64,000 bases of DNA from Amphiduros pacificus (lineage: Eukaryota > Annelida > Polychaeta > Phyllodocida > Hesionidae). This document shows, piece by piece, positions 12,901 through 25,511 of the stretch. Both the position numbers and the translations under genes were made by a program. The stretch lies in NCBI GenBank assembly GCA_949316495.1, contig OX439000.1:50046220-50110219 (forward strand), given 5' to 3'. Positions within the stretch are counted from its first letter, which is position 1, and every line of letters begins with the position of its first letter. Under the pieces are notes generated by a model. The model was given only the letters and a program-made list of their open reading frames with translations. It ran no database searches and was not told the origin of the DNA.

Positions 12901-14748
12901 TTTGCATACTTTCACAACATTTGAAAATGTAATGACATTTTTGTAACTGATGTAAATATTTCAAATATTTCTTGTTGGGACCAGCAAAAGTTATTCCTTT
13001 AGAAATTCATGCTTAAACCTAATCATGGTAAAACAGACATGGAACTATCACTATCCAATTTTTTTATTTATTTTTTTTAATATAAAAGAGGAATATATAA
13101 AATGTTGTGAAATTTAATAGATTTAGATAAAATAAATCCCACTTATACAGATTTGAAAGGAACATTTATTTTTATTTTTTTTAGGAAAACGAAAACGGTT
13201 CCAAACTCCAATACAAGTGGCAATCCATCGCCAACAGGAGGCATGGGTTTCTATGGAGGAGGTGGAGGCGGGGAGTCCAGCAACAACAGTGCCGATATGG
13301 AGATGTAAGTCAACAACAACAGTAAAACTTCTTTCCTTAATGTGCTGCACAAATTATATGTACCGGAATAAAGAGAAAGAAATATTTTCCTGAATTAGTT
13401 TGAGGTTAGATGTACATGTAATATGGTTGTGAACTTTAGAATAGAATCTTAACACAGTTCTAAAAGGATGTATTTTGTTTAGTTTATTAACATTGTTAGG
13501 CCATGAGGGGCTTGATGAAAATTAAGGAATGCATCCGCTTGTATTCTTTATATTTGTTAATTATGAAAGGGAATTGTTAAAATATTTTAAATATTTGGAT
13601 TTTTCTTTTCTGTCCAAACAGTTATCAACAGATTATGGATGGTTCTGATCCTGACGTGTAAGTATGATTAAAACTTCAATGTATTTATATTTAGAATTTC
13701 ATATATGGCACACTGTTAAATTTGGACAAATAGGAAACTGCTATTAAAATTGATATGTATTAAAGATTTAAGTGGATTCCACCAAGGACAGTCATACCTT
13801 CTATTGACGAAATGAAATTCCACACTAAAAAATTGAAAAAAGGTTAAGACTTGCAGTAAGTGCTTTTGTGAAAAAGAAAATTTTTAGGACACCATTTAAG
13901 ATTTCACCTGAATGAACATAAAAGTTAGATTAGTTTCAATATGAAAATCCACTGTCCAGACATTTAATGCTCACAAATTTGATTATTTTAGGATGATGCG
14001 TGAATATGAAAGACAGAATATGATGGTGTCTTCACAAACACGGCCTCTGGGAGCCGACGACCAGGAGCTCATTGAAGAACTGCGGTCAGCATATCAAGCT
14101 TCTCTTGAGATTAACGTAGATCGGGAGCCTTCACGAGACCATGCTGACAATGTGGCTGACCTGGTGAACATTGCTGAGGTCAGCGTTCGCAGGGTGATAG
14201 ACATGGCCAAGAAGGTGAAGGCTTTCAAGTCATTGCCACAGGCAGACCAGATCTCGCTGCTGAAAGGGGGCAGCATCGAGCTGCTCATACTGCGATCAGT
14301 CATCACCTTCGACAAGGAGAAGCAGCATTTTCTGGACCCGCTGGACAGGGAGGAAAGTAGTGCCATGAACCTGGATCAGCTGCGCAAGGCTGAGGGCACC
14401 GGACTGTTCGATGACCACATGAAGTTTGTCAAATGTCTGGCCGTCGACCTCAAGGCAGACCAGATAACTCTCATTCTCTTACTTGTGATATCACTGTTCT
14501 CACCAGACCGGCCCAACCTGTTCCACAAGGAGCTGGTCTCTGAGGAGCAGGAGAGGTATTCTATGCTTCTCAAGAAATATCTCGAATCAAAATATCCAAG
14601 CCCAATCGCTGGTGCCATGTATCCCCGACTTTTAATGAAGCTCACAGACATTCGCAACTTGAATGAGGAGCACTCGCAGGTTCTTCTCAAGGTCAACCCC
14701 GAAGGTATCCAGCCTCTTATGCAGGAAGTTCTTGATCTGAGGGCATGA
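6955..14748 (+). CDS. NR1J/HR96-like nuclear receptor, copy A (spliced)
   Basis: Ligand-regulated nuclear transcription factor of the HR96/DAF-12 group. Coding exons with GT-AG borders: 7500-7810, 12132-12298, 13185-13304, 13622-13657, 13992-14748; a tiny upstream exon at 6955-6964 is possible. Counting from Met at 7553 gives 445 aa. Residues 1-53 are Gly/Pro-rich and hold IKVE, a canonical sumoylation motif. Finger 1 (C54-C73, C-x2-C-x13-C-x2-C) has the P-box [10 protein letters not shown], typical of NR1J rather than the EGCKG of VDR/PXR. Finger 2 starts at C91 (C-x5-C-x9-C-x2-C) and is followed by a basic stretch. The hinge is at about 142-215. The ligand-binding domain is at about 216-445, with the helix 3-5 signature near 266-285 and an AF-2 core MQEVL close to the C-terminus. 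The ligand cannot be read from sequence; sterol or xenobiotic sensing is the family theme. The start codon is unproven. Confidence 0.9.
7500..7810 (+). CDS. Receptor A exon: N-terminus and zinc finger 1
   Basis: Acceptor tgattgcag|GG and donor CTG|gtaagt are strong. The exon enters needing one base from upstream and leaves in phase 0 after RRNAPKGL. No stop separates the acceptor from the first Met at 7553, so translation may begin upstream. The phase-0 exit matches the equivalent exon of receptor B. Confidence 0.9.
7811..12131 (+). other. 4.3 kb intron between the two zinc fingers of receptor A
   Basis: Noncoding. It contains a 25-nt G run (9063-9087), a copy of the ATACCGGTAGGT motif (10108-10119) and short CATTCAGT repeats near 10990. 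The open frames at 9600-10040 show no domain and overlap one another. Confidence 0.7.
9063..9112. repeat. Poly-G run with adjoining hairpin
   Basis: Twenty-five G in a row are followed at once by CTGAAGCCCCCTCC, so GGGGGCT can pair with AGCCCCC around a GA loop. The adjoining CCTGGATCTGCCACTGG looks like the end of a dispersed DNA element, but I cannot find its partner end. Confidence 0.6.
12132..12298 (+). CDS. Receptor A exon: zinc finger 2 and basic extension
   Basis: The acceptor follows a T-rich tract (tttttcaattgcag); donor AG|gtatgt. It encodes the second finger (CPYDEKC ... RRFCKRC), the [10 protein letters not shown] motif shared by the whole superfamily, and the [10 protein letters not shown] basic tail. 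The exon leaves in phase 2. Confidence 0.92.
13185..13304 (+). CDS. Receptor A hinge exon 1 (120 nt, symmetric)
   Basis: Acceptor ttttttag, donor AT|gtaagt. It starts and ends in phase 2 and encodes a Ser/Asn/Thr-rich stretch and a Gly run (FYGGGGGGE) of low complexity. Because it is frame-neutral it could be skipped without disturbing the ligand-binding domain. Confidence 0.8.
13622..13657 (+). CDS. Receptor A hinge microexon (36 nt, symmetric)
   Basis: Flanked by tgtccaaacag and gtaagt. It adds [11 protein letters not shown] and keeps phase 2 on both sides. It is below most open-frame cut-offs but needed to keep the phase of both neighbours consistent with strong splice sites. Alternative inclusion is plausible but unproven. 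Confidence 0.7.
13992..14748 (+). CDS. Receptor A exon: complete ligand-binding domain
   Basis: One exon from the acceptor gattattttag to TGA. It holds the whole 12-helix domain, including [17 protein letters not shown] (helix 3-5 signature), FSPDRPNL and the terminal AF-2 helix QEVLDL. A single-exon ligand-binding domain is also seen in receptor B. Confidence 0.92.
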
Positions 14749-17700
14749 CCCCACAGTGACCCGTCCTTGTGGATGTGAAGCTCAGAAGGTCACATCACTG
14801 AATTTATATAACTTTTTTTCTGCCACCAAAGCAGTATCCTGCCTTGCCTTCAATCCTGTCCAAGTGGTTTGTGTCTAAATGTTACATTACCCATATATTG
14901 TGGACTAAAGTGAAAGTTGAAAAAAATACATAAAATTTTGCAATATGATAATATGATATCTGCTAAAGTGTATGTATATATATATATGTATTTATATATA
15001 TACATATATAGGCATATATATATATACGACTAGCATGCACAATCATTGGAAACTTGGTGATCACAGTTGTGAAGTAAATATATATTTCATGGTCGCCTTC
15101 ACCCTTATCAATCTGCAGCGGCTAGACTTGATTATAGGGGGAGCCACTCGGTGGTTATCTTGACTGCCACCAGGTGTCTTCACCAACAAGTCCACTGTTT
15201 GTTCATCTCTTGCCAAAGCCAAGTGATTTCATGAACTTGCAACTGCGTCAACATATGAATGTTGGCAGTTCAGTTTATATAACACATGATATAATCAACA
15301 ATGTTTGTAGATACTACGAATGAATTCAAATTCTCTCAGAGGTTACGATTCTCCTCAGGATAATGATGCTAATGTTATTTGACCATTCATAATTATATCA
15401 TAAACATTGATGGATATAAATGGAAGAGTCCACCATTGCCTGTTGTCAGCTTCATTATGGATTTCAAACATGTTAACCCCATATTACATGTTAAATAATA
15501 TGCACTATTAATATATGTATGACTGTAAGCAATGCCATGAAATGGACAACACAACTCAAATATGTCGGCACCTTATTTTTATTTCGGAGTTGCTCTGGCA
15601 ACACATGTCAGAGACTAGATGTCTGATGTCGCTTAGAATTAACAATAAAGATTTCATGCGATATTTTTTTTCTCAAAGCAGTGGGCATTAACTTCAAGGG
15701 GATATGATTGGCCAGTTGTCTGTTGCTATGGACATTGTTTCCCTTGATGACACAACTGGTGAATGTCCACCAATCAGACTCGAGGATGCTCAGAGGACAT
15801 TGATGGACACATTTTTGTATATTGTTTTTTTCAGGCAGCTGTTCACATTGAGGCTGCACATACATGGGAAGGATTAGAGGAGCTTGAACACATATAATGA
15901 GATGTGATGTTTTAAGTAATAAAAAAACTATCCATTATCACAGGCAAAGTCGCCAAGTAGTGGAATTTACTCAGCAATTTATAAGAATGATTCCATCCTA
16001 GATAAAAAGGGTACTTTGAATTTTTCTTCATTGAAAGAAAATGCATTGTAATATGTATTTTTTTTTTCATAAGATTAAGGATTGGGTAGTCATGTCATGT
16101 ATTTAAGGTGAAAATTATATCCTGTACTTTGATTTATTTTAGGCTTGATTTTGTTTTTAAGGTGATATTAAAACCTGTACTCTTGAAAGTATCAGGTCAT
16201 TGCCATTATTTTGGTTTAAGAATATATTTGAATGTGAAGCAGAAAAAAAAAGTTTACAGGATATAATTACGGGGTGACCCAAGCAAAATCTCAATTTAAA
16301 TGGTTTTGGCAGCATTTCTGGGCTACCCTGTACTCTCACTGTCGAGGCCTGTTTGCAGAGTTTTATATAGACTTCCACTGACTTCCTATATGTATTTTCT
16401 TTTCATATCCTGAGACAGCCATGTTTGGATATGTGGTACTCCCAGATAGTGTAGATGTGACTCAGTCACCACACACCTGATCTTTCCACACTGCTTCATT
16501 CATAATTGTGTTAAAGGTATATATCATGACATGTGTGGATCAAGCGTTGAGTTCAAAACTCCCTAGATTTTGTAGATCACTCATATGCTTTTTAGTGTAT
16601 TGTATTCATGTATCAAATGCATAATTTTTAAAAACACATCTACATTTCATTTTTCAAAGATTAAAATTATACGGACTCCTTTTGCATATGTATAATCTGT
16701 GCAACTGCTAGATATATTGAAATTTAGTGTTTAGTGAATCAATTTTTGATTTGTAGAATTTAGATTTTAATGAAGGATGATTTTTTTTTCTGTTTTGCAA
16801 TTATTGAGCGGTTGATAGGTTTTAGATTTTATGACATTTAACATTGGTGCTTACAGTTACAAAGTACTCTTGTGCACAAAATTCTAAATGAGGAAAATGA
16901 AATGTAGCTGTTGCCATCTTGCACAGGTCTCAAAGACTTGTGGTTAAAATATAAATACATTGTTAATATTGAACCCAAGTTCATTTTACCAAAAAAAAGT
17001 TCAAATCTTTGTTATTTCATACACATGTAATGTGGTATCACCACCTAAGAAATCTTCACTACTGGAGGAAGTAGTCTGTTGCTTAGATAATTGGCACCCC
17101 TTAGGACTTCTCTTTCAAAAAAGGATCGTCAATGTATATCTATAAAAAAAAAAAGCCCAAGGCTTTGTACTATTTGCAGTTATCTTCATGGAACACTAAT
17201 GGGATAAAGCACAATGAAATAAATAGATAAACGATATTATGCTCATATTTGTGCAGATAGATAATGTACATTTTAAAGATATTGTATAAAAAAAATGCAA
17301 GATGCAAGTTGTATTCTTAGCGTTCTGCTTTTGGCACTTGTACTGCTGCGTTCTTTATGTTGAACATATATGTTGTCTTGTCAACCAGGGCATTGGGCCA
17401 GGGGGAAAATATCTTGTTTCTCATCAACAAAAAATTCCACGAGTTGGGAGCAAATCGAGAAACAAGATTTTTTTTCTAGTATTTTCTATATTCACCTTGG
17501 CCTGATTTCTCTTTATGTAGTGTTTTTTTGCTGCCAATTAAGTTAGCCCAAAGTCTGTGTCACCTGTCACCCCTGCACATTATACAAAAGTAGAAATGTC
17601 CATTCGTTGAGTACACAGCATATACAATATGAATAGCCAGATCCATCCATTACAAAAGGGGTGGCAGGCTAGATTGTTAATATGCTTGATTGCTTCAGAG

Positions 17701-20374
17701 TTGTCCCAATCATGAATATGTATACATTTACTACAAAGTACAGCTCAGTGTATAATTGTGTATCATAGGATATTATTTCAGGGTGATTCCAATATAATAT
17801 GACTTACATTATCATTATAATACTTCTTTTAGCCGACAGGGTAACATGTGTATGAAATGGTTTCCACTTTGTTGAGAGCGCCCCCTATGCATGTAATATG
17901 TGCCATTCTCTTAGTACTGAGTGTCGACACAGTCTAACATAGACAAGAACAAGACTTCACTTTTATTGTTCGTATTTTATATGACACTTCAAATTATTTC
18001 TGCAAGAAACTTGCCAGATTCAAACATGCTGAGGGTAAATATATTTGTAGAGCATCATGATATAAAATTATATTACTGTCAGAATAATGCAAATATAGTA
18101 ATTTGTTGAAATGTCGATCAATTGTAAATCTCAGTCAGTTTATCTTTTGAAATATAAATTTTTAAAAGCTTATAAAAATTATGTTGAAATCTTGGTTTTA
18201 ATATTTTGTTAGTTGGTACAAAGAATGTCCTTTGTGACAAAATGTATGTGTCGAATACTGAGTATAATTTTTAGTTTTGGAACACATAACAAAATAATTG
18301 GTTTGTTATCTTTTCAAAGGTGTAGAAATTGCATTACTTTCAACAGTTACCAAATTATGTCAAAAGGCAAGACTTTTCTATTGTGTTTACAGTGCCTTGG
18401 TTTGCGAGTACTCTCTTTACAATATAATCTTGTGTGAATCATGTAGGAATCCCATATTGTATAAATTCTCATTGAGTATCTCTAATTCTCTCAGATGACT
18501 ATCATATTAAAAAGACAACACAACCCTGATAGACTGCCAACCAATTTTCAGTCCATAATGGCTTCAGTTTATTTTTCAAATAAGCACCATTATTCAGAAG
18601 TCACTGGCTCTCCAATTTATGTCTGGAGTTTTGTTTTATTTAAATCAAACCAAATGCCCGAAATGTGATAGATGAGTGGGGCTCAGTCATTTTTATATAG
18701 ACAGGGTAAAGAGTAATTTATGAAAATGGTGAATGCTGCGAGCAGAATAATCACAAATGATCCAAACAAAGGCGTAGCATAAAATGGTGGCATAAGCTGG
18801 AGATCCTGATTTCATCGATCACTTTTAGTGCTGTCTATCATATAGACTAAATATAGACTAAAAACAGAGTTGATTTGAAATATACAGGGTGGTAGCCATT
18901 TTGGACTGAGGTATAGATATAGGTACCGAAAATAATGATTTGTGTAGAGCTATTATTTGTAAGTGAATGGGATGATTTATGTATTTTATGTTGCATTGTT
19001 CATTCATTGCTTATTTTTGTTGCCTGTGTAACTTGCTTTAGCCTGTTGACGTAATGTGATATATACATTTTGAGAACAGTTAAATGTGTCATTTTGCAAT
19101 TGCAAAAGAAATGAAATTTATTTACCCAAAACATGCTGTGTTGGTGTTATTTGTCACTTTTATATTGATATATAGGTAGCCTGAAGCCCAAGTTAATTCC
19201 CACCCCATTTATAAAACAGTGAAATCCTTTATCTGATGGGGAAAAAAGTTAGATAAAAGACTTCAAAGATGACAAACTTTCCAATGTCTTCTATAAATCA
19301 TGTTGTAAAATGTCCAGCCCATTCTTTTGAGAAAACTCCATTCTTTGTTCAAATATTTGTTTGTGGTAAATTTCAAATTTTATTTAATTTATTTTTTATA
19401 TCATAGATTAATTTTAAGTAACTCACCCCCCAGAAACTGATACACTCCTCCAAACCAGGGTTATTCTTCAACACATATAAAAGTTTGAAGTTTGTGCAGT
19501 TATGATTGCTGAGCCCTTTTGATATTTATTCAGGTACATTCCTGCTGATAGTTTTAAAAGCTTGTTTCTATTTCAAAGTGTGCCAGTAATGCATTACTCT
19601 GGAACAGTCCTAGTTGAATGCAAAAAGATGAAAGAAAATAATTCTTGGCACATCCAATATGATGGCCTCACAAGTACTACCCGAAATTGCTTCCCGGTGT
19701 AAATAACTAAACCTCAAAAAATTATTTTGAACAGAATAATGTGTATAATATTCTATTATATTATAATATCATAATGTCATTCTTATAACATTTATTGCCC
19801 CATTAAAATATTTCAATTTATTAATAACTTCTGTTGAAGTCACACAAGAAAAAAATACATTCATCATGGCACACTGTCCACATGCCATGCAAATGCACAC
19901 CTCTGCAATGTTCACCATGTTGCCCTCTGGTGGAAGATAATCAAATTAATGTTGGTTTGTAGAATTTTTAAAATCCTTGGTCAATTAATTAATTGGTTAA
20001 AACACTGTTATTTGTTCAAATTCTTTAAAATCTAGATTATATGTAACCAGAGATATTTAAACATTAAATGTATTAAATGTCTCTGATTTAACACTTGATT
20101 TTTGGTGAAATGTCTAAATCCAAATTGAACTGTATGTACTAAACAAATCTGTTGGGCTGTCCTTTGAAAACCGTACACTTTCTCAGAAGCAATTTTCAGC
20201 TAAAATTTAGTATTCAAACAGTCATAAATGAATGCTTAGTACTTTTCTCGAAATTTTAAAGTAATCTGCAAAGGTTTGTTTGCTAATCTTGGATTTTCCC
20301 GCGCTTTTGGATCCTTTAAATCTTTTATGGGAACCTTCCCTCGTTGCGACAACGTCATTCAGACATCGCAAAAC
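14749..20374. other. 3' flank of receptor A and intergenic DNA
   Basis: AT-rich, with (TA)n repeats at 14961-15026 and several AATAAA hexamers (first clear ones near 15920 and 17217) that could end receptor A transcripts. No further gene recognised; open frames are short and domain-free. Confidence 0.6.
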
Positions 20375-20451
20375 ATGGCTTCCGGTGGAGGCAGAGAGGC
20401 TTCGTCTAGCCCAAAAATTACACTTGATTCTGTCTCTGTCAACACCAATTT
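20375..20451 (+). CDS. FEM1-like exon 1
   Basis: MASGGGREASSSPK opening, ending AATTT|gtaagt. It is too short for ordinary open-frame calling in its correct boundaries. The upstream GC-richer stretch (20295-20374) is a likely leader and promoter area. Confidence 0.75.
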
Positions 20452-23400
20452 GTAAGTTACAGATAATTTATTATCATTGGTATAATAAGGAATGTAAATA
20501 ATAGTTTTGTTTTTATATTGCGGTGTCAACATATCCCAAATACACCATGTCAAAATCACACATCTGCATGTCTGCACCTGACTCTCATGCTCTGGAATAT
20601 TTGTAAAATTAGTGTCCAGACAACGTATCATCAATGTCATTTGAAACTTTCACTGTTACAGTCACGGTGAGTTCTGTCAAAGCTTAGAAATTCCAATCAA
20701 AATATGTATTAAATGGTAACTGTTATCTGGGCCTTATAAGTTCTACGGTTCAGCTTTGTCTGTTTTCAATTGATGATTTATCTTTATTATCATCACAAAA
20801 TACGACAATTCCCATCATAAATTGAGAAAGAATAATGCTTTCCTTGCACATTCACACAAAGAAAAAATCATTGAGTTATTATTTGTTTCAGAACATGTAG
20901 ATAGTAACATAAAATTGACAGCCTGGAACTGTCTCAACTTTCAAAATTGATGTTATATAATGATGACTGATGTAATTTAAGAGTATTATTGCATCATAAT
21001 GCAAGAATACTGATTGAGATATTTACTATAATTTAGATTGGCAATGTCTCCTGAACGGTATATATGTGGATTGTGCTGTTAATCTTGGTAAATGATATGG
21101 ATGAGCAGCAGCCAGAGGCACATTCACTCAATTAACTTTTTTTACCCAGACAAATAAACTTTGAAATTTAGTATGTTTACATGCCGCCAGTGTCTGAAAT
21201 ATAGTTTGAAATGTCAATGTTGCTTCAGCAAAATAGATAGTCGCATTTGGTGTAAAAGCAAGCACATTTCATAAAGAGCAGAAGAAACTTAGTTTAAGCA
21301 GTTTCCAAAACACTTTAAGCCCCCCCCCCCCCACCCAACCTAACATTAAACTCCAAATGAACACCTGAAAGAAACACACACTCAATGATACCTCATTCCA
21401 GCCAACCTTCTTTCAACATTCCTTACCTCCTTTGCCAGTCAAGGCCATTTTATCACAGACATTCCAACCACCTAGACACTAAAATACACAACTTGAAAAT
21501 GAAATTGTGGATCACTGATTGGGCAGAACATACTGTATGCTGTACTATAACCCAGGCTATTGTGTCACTATCTAGCATCTGCAGTGTGAATCTTCCTCAT
21601 CTTCGTGGATTAAGCAGGGAAATTGCTGTGAGCTTGTGGGTTCAGGTAAATTTGATGGAGTACTATGATGGAGACAGGCCCTTTCAGATTAATTACACTA
21701 TTATAGGAATATATCAGCTTCCTCTGTCATATGTTTTTAGTAACATTTTGTAATTCCATCACAAACTGCAAAGGGCAGTCAAACCTGGAAAAAAACACAT
21801 TTATATTTGAGAAAATCAAGTTTAAAGAAAATATTTTTGGATTTTCACAAATAAACAAAGGTTACTCCCATGGTAAGAAGTAGCTGGTAACAGAACTTCT
21901 TACGTGTTGGTAAGTTTTGTGGATGAAGGTAATTTTGAGATACTTTGAAATCTTTTATGAAGGTTTACTTGGAGGGAACACACTCTAAGACAGGATCTAT
22001 TAACATTTTTATCACTTTCTTAACATTTTCCATTCTTCCATGACATCAGTTTACATTCAGTATAGTACCTTTTTGATAATATTCCTCCTAAAAATGTTGC
22101 CAAACAATGATAATATTTATTAAGCTTTTGTTGAAATATGTTTCACAGACATTTAATGTAGTGAGTCAATAAAAAAGAAAACAGACTTGAACAGCAAAAA
22201 CCATTCAACCATTTATGATTTTAGAATTTTGGTGCATGATTCCTTTAAACGTTTATCTGTCTCAGGCTGATTCATCTGAACACACATTAGTGAATATTCA
22301 GGTTTCAAGCATGTTAATGCTTCCACTAAATGAATTTTTATTTTCTAATAAGCCAGACATCTTCACATTAGTATCTTCAGACATCTTCACAAGGGCTTTT
22401 AGAATATATGGGCTTGTATTGGCCAGTTTAAAAAAATGGTCCAAATGAAAGTGATTTATATTAGTTGAATGTTTTATTTTATGGGTCAGTAGATTTTACC
22501 ATAAGTCCAGCAGATCTGAGAGTCAGGCAAGTGACTAAAATCCTTAATGTCAAGACCTTTGACCCATTAAGGGCATAGTGAGCCATAGTATTATTATTGT
22601 CAAACTCAACTGATCAGTGGCTTTATTTGGTCACACATACAAAATATGGGCAAGCATCACAAGATAGGTAACTGATATAAAGAGAATTTCACAGTTGACA
22701 GTGAGAAGAAATGCCAATTCTCAATAAGCTACGGTATGTAACATTTTGTAAATGTTTATAGCCATCATATTTTACACATGGACATTATTTTTTTTAAATA
22801 CATACATTTAAACATACCTATCATCATGATATTATCTTTTCAGCTTGAATGAATGTTTGCGGGATTCATGTCAGAGAGGGGATGTGGAGAGCTTGAAGTC
22901 TCTGCTGGCTGACTGTGATGAGGATGCTATCACTCAGCTACTCCAGTCCACCACCACCTGTAGTGGTACTCCTCTGTGTGAAGCCATCGTAGCCAATCAG
23001 CAGGAGGTCGTCAGGTATCTCCTCACGCTTGACGGAAATGATCTCGAACAGGAGTGTGACATCAATATATTCTACCCCATCTTCTTCAAAGATAACTGTG
23101 AGTTTTGAAGTTAGTTTGATGATAACCAGCATTTAAAAAATGGATGAAAATATAGATCCTATGAAAATATAGATCAAGTACAGATCAACTTTTATTTGAA
23201 AAACAAATCACAATTCAAGCGATTGGATAAACAAATATTTCAGTAGTATTATCTGAATGTAGATATTACAGGCCTAATTGGGGAACCTATAGATTGTTAG
23301 AGAAGCCTTAAAAACTTTAATAGTATTTTTTGGCTGATGAAACCTAATGTTTATTTTTCTTAGCCTTTATATCTGTGAGAAGAACCATTTATTTCACAGT

Positions 23401-25370
23401 TTCCTTCCATTAATTATATCAATAATGTTTGACTATTGGTACAAGTCTATGACCAGTTGTATGTGACCTCTGTGATTTCATGAAAGCTTTAATGTGATGT
23501 GTTGCAGGTACAGCACTGTGCCTAGCTTGTGCTGTGGGAGAGGTGAAGATGGTGGAGATGTTACTGCAGAGTGGGGGCAATGTCAACCATCCCTCGCTTC
23601 ACTCCTCACCCCTCATCTACGCCAGTGAGTACAACAATGTCGACCTGCTAGCCCTACTGCTACAGTATGGGGCAGACATGAATGTAGTACCCCGCAATCT
23701 CCATACAGAAGCATCCGTGCTGCCACTGTACCAGGCGTGCCTGTTCGGCCATAAAGACACTGCAGAGCTCCTTCTTAATAGTAGTAACGTAGAGCTCGGC
23801 ATTGACAAGAAAGTGGCCTTGTTGGGGTTACTGGGTGCTCAGTGTATAAACCGCCATCAGGACTACGAATCTGGACTTAAACTTTGGAAGCAGGCTTTAC
23901 AGGAACTCCAGAATGACCAAAGCCACCAAGAAAGCTCTCCGGATGAGGAAGGAGTGCCCAAAGAGGAGGACATAGCCACGCGGCTACAGAGGCTGTACCT
24001 GAGGGGACACGCCATAGAGCCAGAGCAGTATCTCAGTCTGGGAGATCAGAGCCCAGTGCAGGGAGCATGCTCCATATTTCACAGTGAGAAGCTCTGCACC
24101 ACCATGGAAGAACTGGATGAGTTAGCTGACGATGAGACAGCATTGAGTTTCCAAGGGCTGTTAGTGTTAGAATGCATTCTGGGACCAACCCATCCCGAAA
24201 CAACACAACAGGTAATGTTTGATCAAGTTTTGTCCCATGACCACCTACTCAATGTGTAAAATCAAGAAAATATAATCAAGGAAAATATATAAATATATAA
24301 AATGTAGAATCAATTTTAACATTTGCAGTCTATATTTTTAATGTAGTTTTGATATATCTAATGGAGGTTTCTGATTGCAGGTTTCACATGCTGCACGTCT
24401 GGCCTTAGAGAAGGGAGACTTTGGCATGGCTTGTAGACTTTTTATGTACATTATCAAAGGTAACGAACAGAGAGACCAGACAGCTACAGCTATGGAGTAT
24501 GCCTCGCAGTTGGCTGATCTGCTCCTGAAGGCATACATGGACTCACCTCACGTGATAGATGAGATTGATGACTGCGCCACACTCCTTCTGTCTGCACTGT
24601 GCTGCATTCAGGAGAGTGCTGCCAAAACTTATGATTTGTTGGATGGGAGGCCATCCTCGGCTGCCTCCACGTCATCACAGATGGGATATTCAGGATATTT
24701 TGAGGTGAAGCAGCACTCAAAAGTGAAGCTCCTGTCTGAGATGGTTGAGAGTTTCATGGCGTTTTTACGCCTCTTGATGGACCAGGAACTGACACCAGAC
24801 CAACAAGTCATGCTGCACAGAACTGTAGCCAGGTTCTTATCCCTAGGAAAACACAGGGGTGCGGCTAAGTACAACATAGAGCCAGAAGTGTTCAAAATTG
24901 CAGTGTTCGGAGGACAGTCAACTTCATCAACATTGTATTTCTTCCAAGAGGAGTTATTCCCCCAGGCACAGATAGCTAATCTATTGTTAAAGTGTGGAGG
25001 CAATGTAAACTGTCAGGATAATCTCTGCGGAGATAGCCCATTACATTTCAGCATAGACTGTCCCAAGCCCGACCCCAATATCATATCAATTTTGCTGGAC
25101 CACGATGCCCACATGGACATTTACAACAGGTACGGTGTCACCCCGTACACACTTTTACAAAGACTTCCTGAGTTGGGGATTGTACCAGGAAACTATGTGA
25201 CACTTAAGTGCATGGCAGCTCGGGCTATCATGGCGTTCGGGGTACCTTATAAAGGGCAGGTACCCAAGATTCTGGAGGACTTCATTCCATGGCATGGTAT
25301 ACCCACTCCACCAAAGACTGCTGCCAGGAAGACTGTGTCACTGGACAACATCAAGATCCCATCTTCTTAA
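20375..25370 (+). CDS. FEM1-like ankyrin repeat protein (spliced, complete)
   Basis: Probable substrate receptor of a CUL2-type ubiquitin ligase, by homology to FEM1A/B/C. Exons: 20375-20451, 22844-23097, 23508-24211, 24381-25370; phases match at every junction, giving 674 aa (vertebrate FEM1 is about 620-670). Residues 1-25 are a Ser-rich lead. Ankyrin repeats lie at about 30-200, but fewer are recognisable than the seven usual in FEM1. The FEM1-specific middle begins near 212 (LLGLLGAQCINRHQDYESGL, then LKLWKQAL) and continues through ECILGPTHPETTQQ. Two C-terminal ankyrin repeats lie at about 541-603, followed by the family's closing motif (LKCMAARAIM ... YKGQVPKILEDFI). Start chosen because ATG in AAACATGG opens the only exon that fits the phase of exon 2. 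It sits between the two receptors; no functional link is visible. Confidence 0.88.
22844..23097 (+). CDS. FEM1-like exon 2, first ankyrin repeats
   Basis: Acceptor tatcttttcag, donor ACT|gtgagt. Encodes CQRGDVESLKSLL and GTPLCEAIVANQQEVVRYLL, two ankyrin helix-turn-helix units, then the insert DINIFYPIFFKDN before the next repeat. Confidence 0.85.
23508..24211 (+). CDS. FEM1-like exon 3, ankyrin repeats and FEM1 core
   Basis: Acceptor gtgttgcag, donor CAG|gtaatg. It carries three more ankyrin-type units (ALCLACAVGEVKMVEMLL, PLIYASEYNNVDLLALLL, PLYQACLFGHKDTAELLL), then the FEM1-specific helical region. An acidic insert (ESSPDEEGVPKEED) is not typical of vertebrate FEM1. Confidence 0.88.
24381..25370 (+). 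CDS. FEM1-like exon 4, helical region and C-terminal ankyrins
   Basis: Acceptor ttctgattgcag. TPR-like helices (VSHAARLALEKGDFGMACRL) lead to a Ser-rich loop (RPSSAASTSSQ), a helical middle and the last ankyrin pair (SPLHFS; ISILLDHDAHMDIYNRYG). Ends TAA. Confidence 0.9.
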   Translation, partial: VSHAARLALEKGDFGMACRLFMYIIKGNEQRDQTATAMEYASQLADLLLKAYMDSPHVIDEIDDCATLLLSALCCIQESAAKTYDLLDGRPSSAASTSSQMGYSGYFEVKQHSKVKLLSEMVESFMAFLRLLMDQELTPDQQVMLHRTVARFLSLGKHRGAAKYNIEPEVFKIAVFGGQSTSSTLYFFQEELFPQAQIANLLLKCGGNVNCQDNLCGDSPLHFSIDCPKPDPNIISILLDHDAHMDIYNRYGVTPYTLLQRLPELGIVPGNYVTLKCMAARAIMAFGVPYKGQVPKILEDFIPWHGIPTPPKTAARKTVSLDNIKIPSS

Positions 25371-25422
25371 ACCACACAACATTTAATAATAATTACCGTA
25401 TATTGGTACCAAGTCAATCAGC

Positions 25423-25425
25423 CTA

Positions 25426-25501
<76 letters not shown>

Positions 25502-25511
25502 CATACATATA
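25423..25511. repeat. (TA)n microsatellite in the FEM1-like 3' UTR
   Basis: Alternating TA with ATGTAT interruptions. It is transcribed if the gene uses the AATAAA downstream. Confidence 0.9.
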
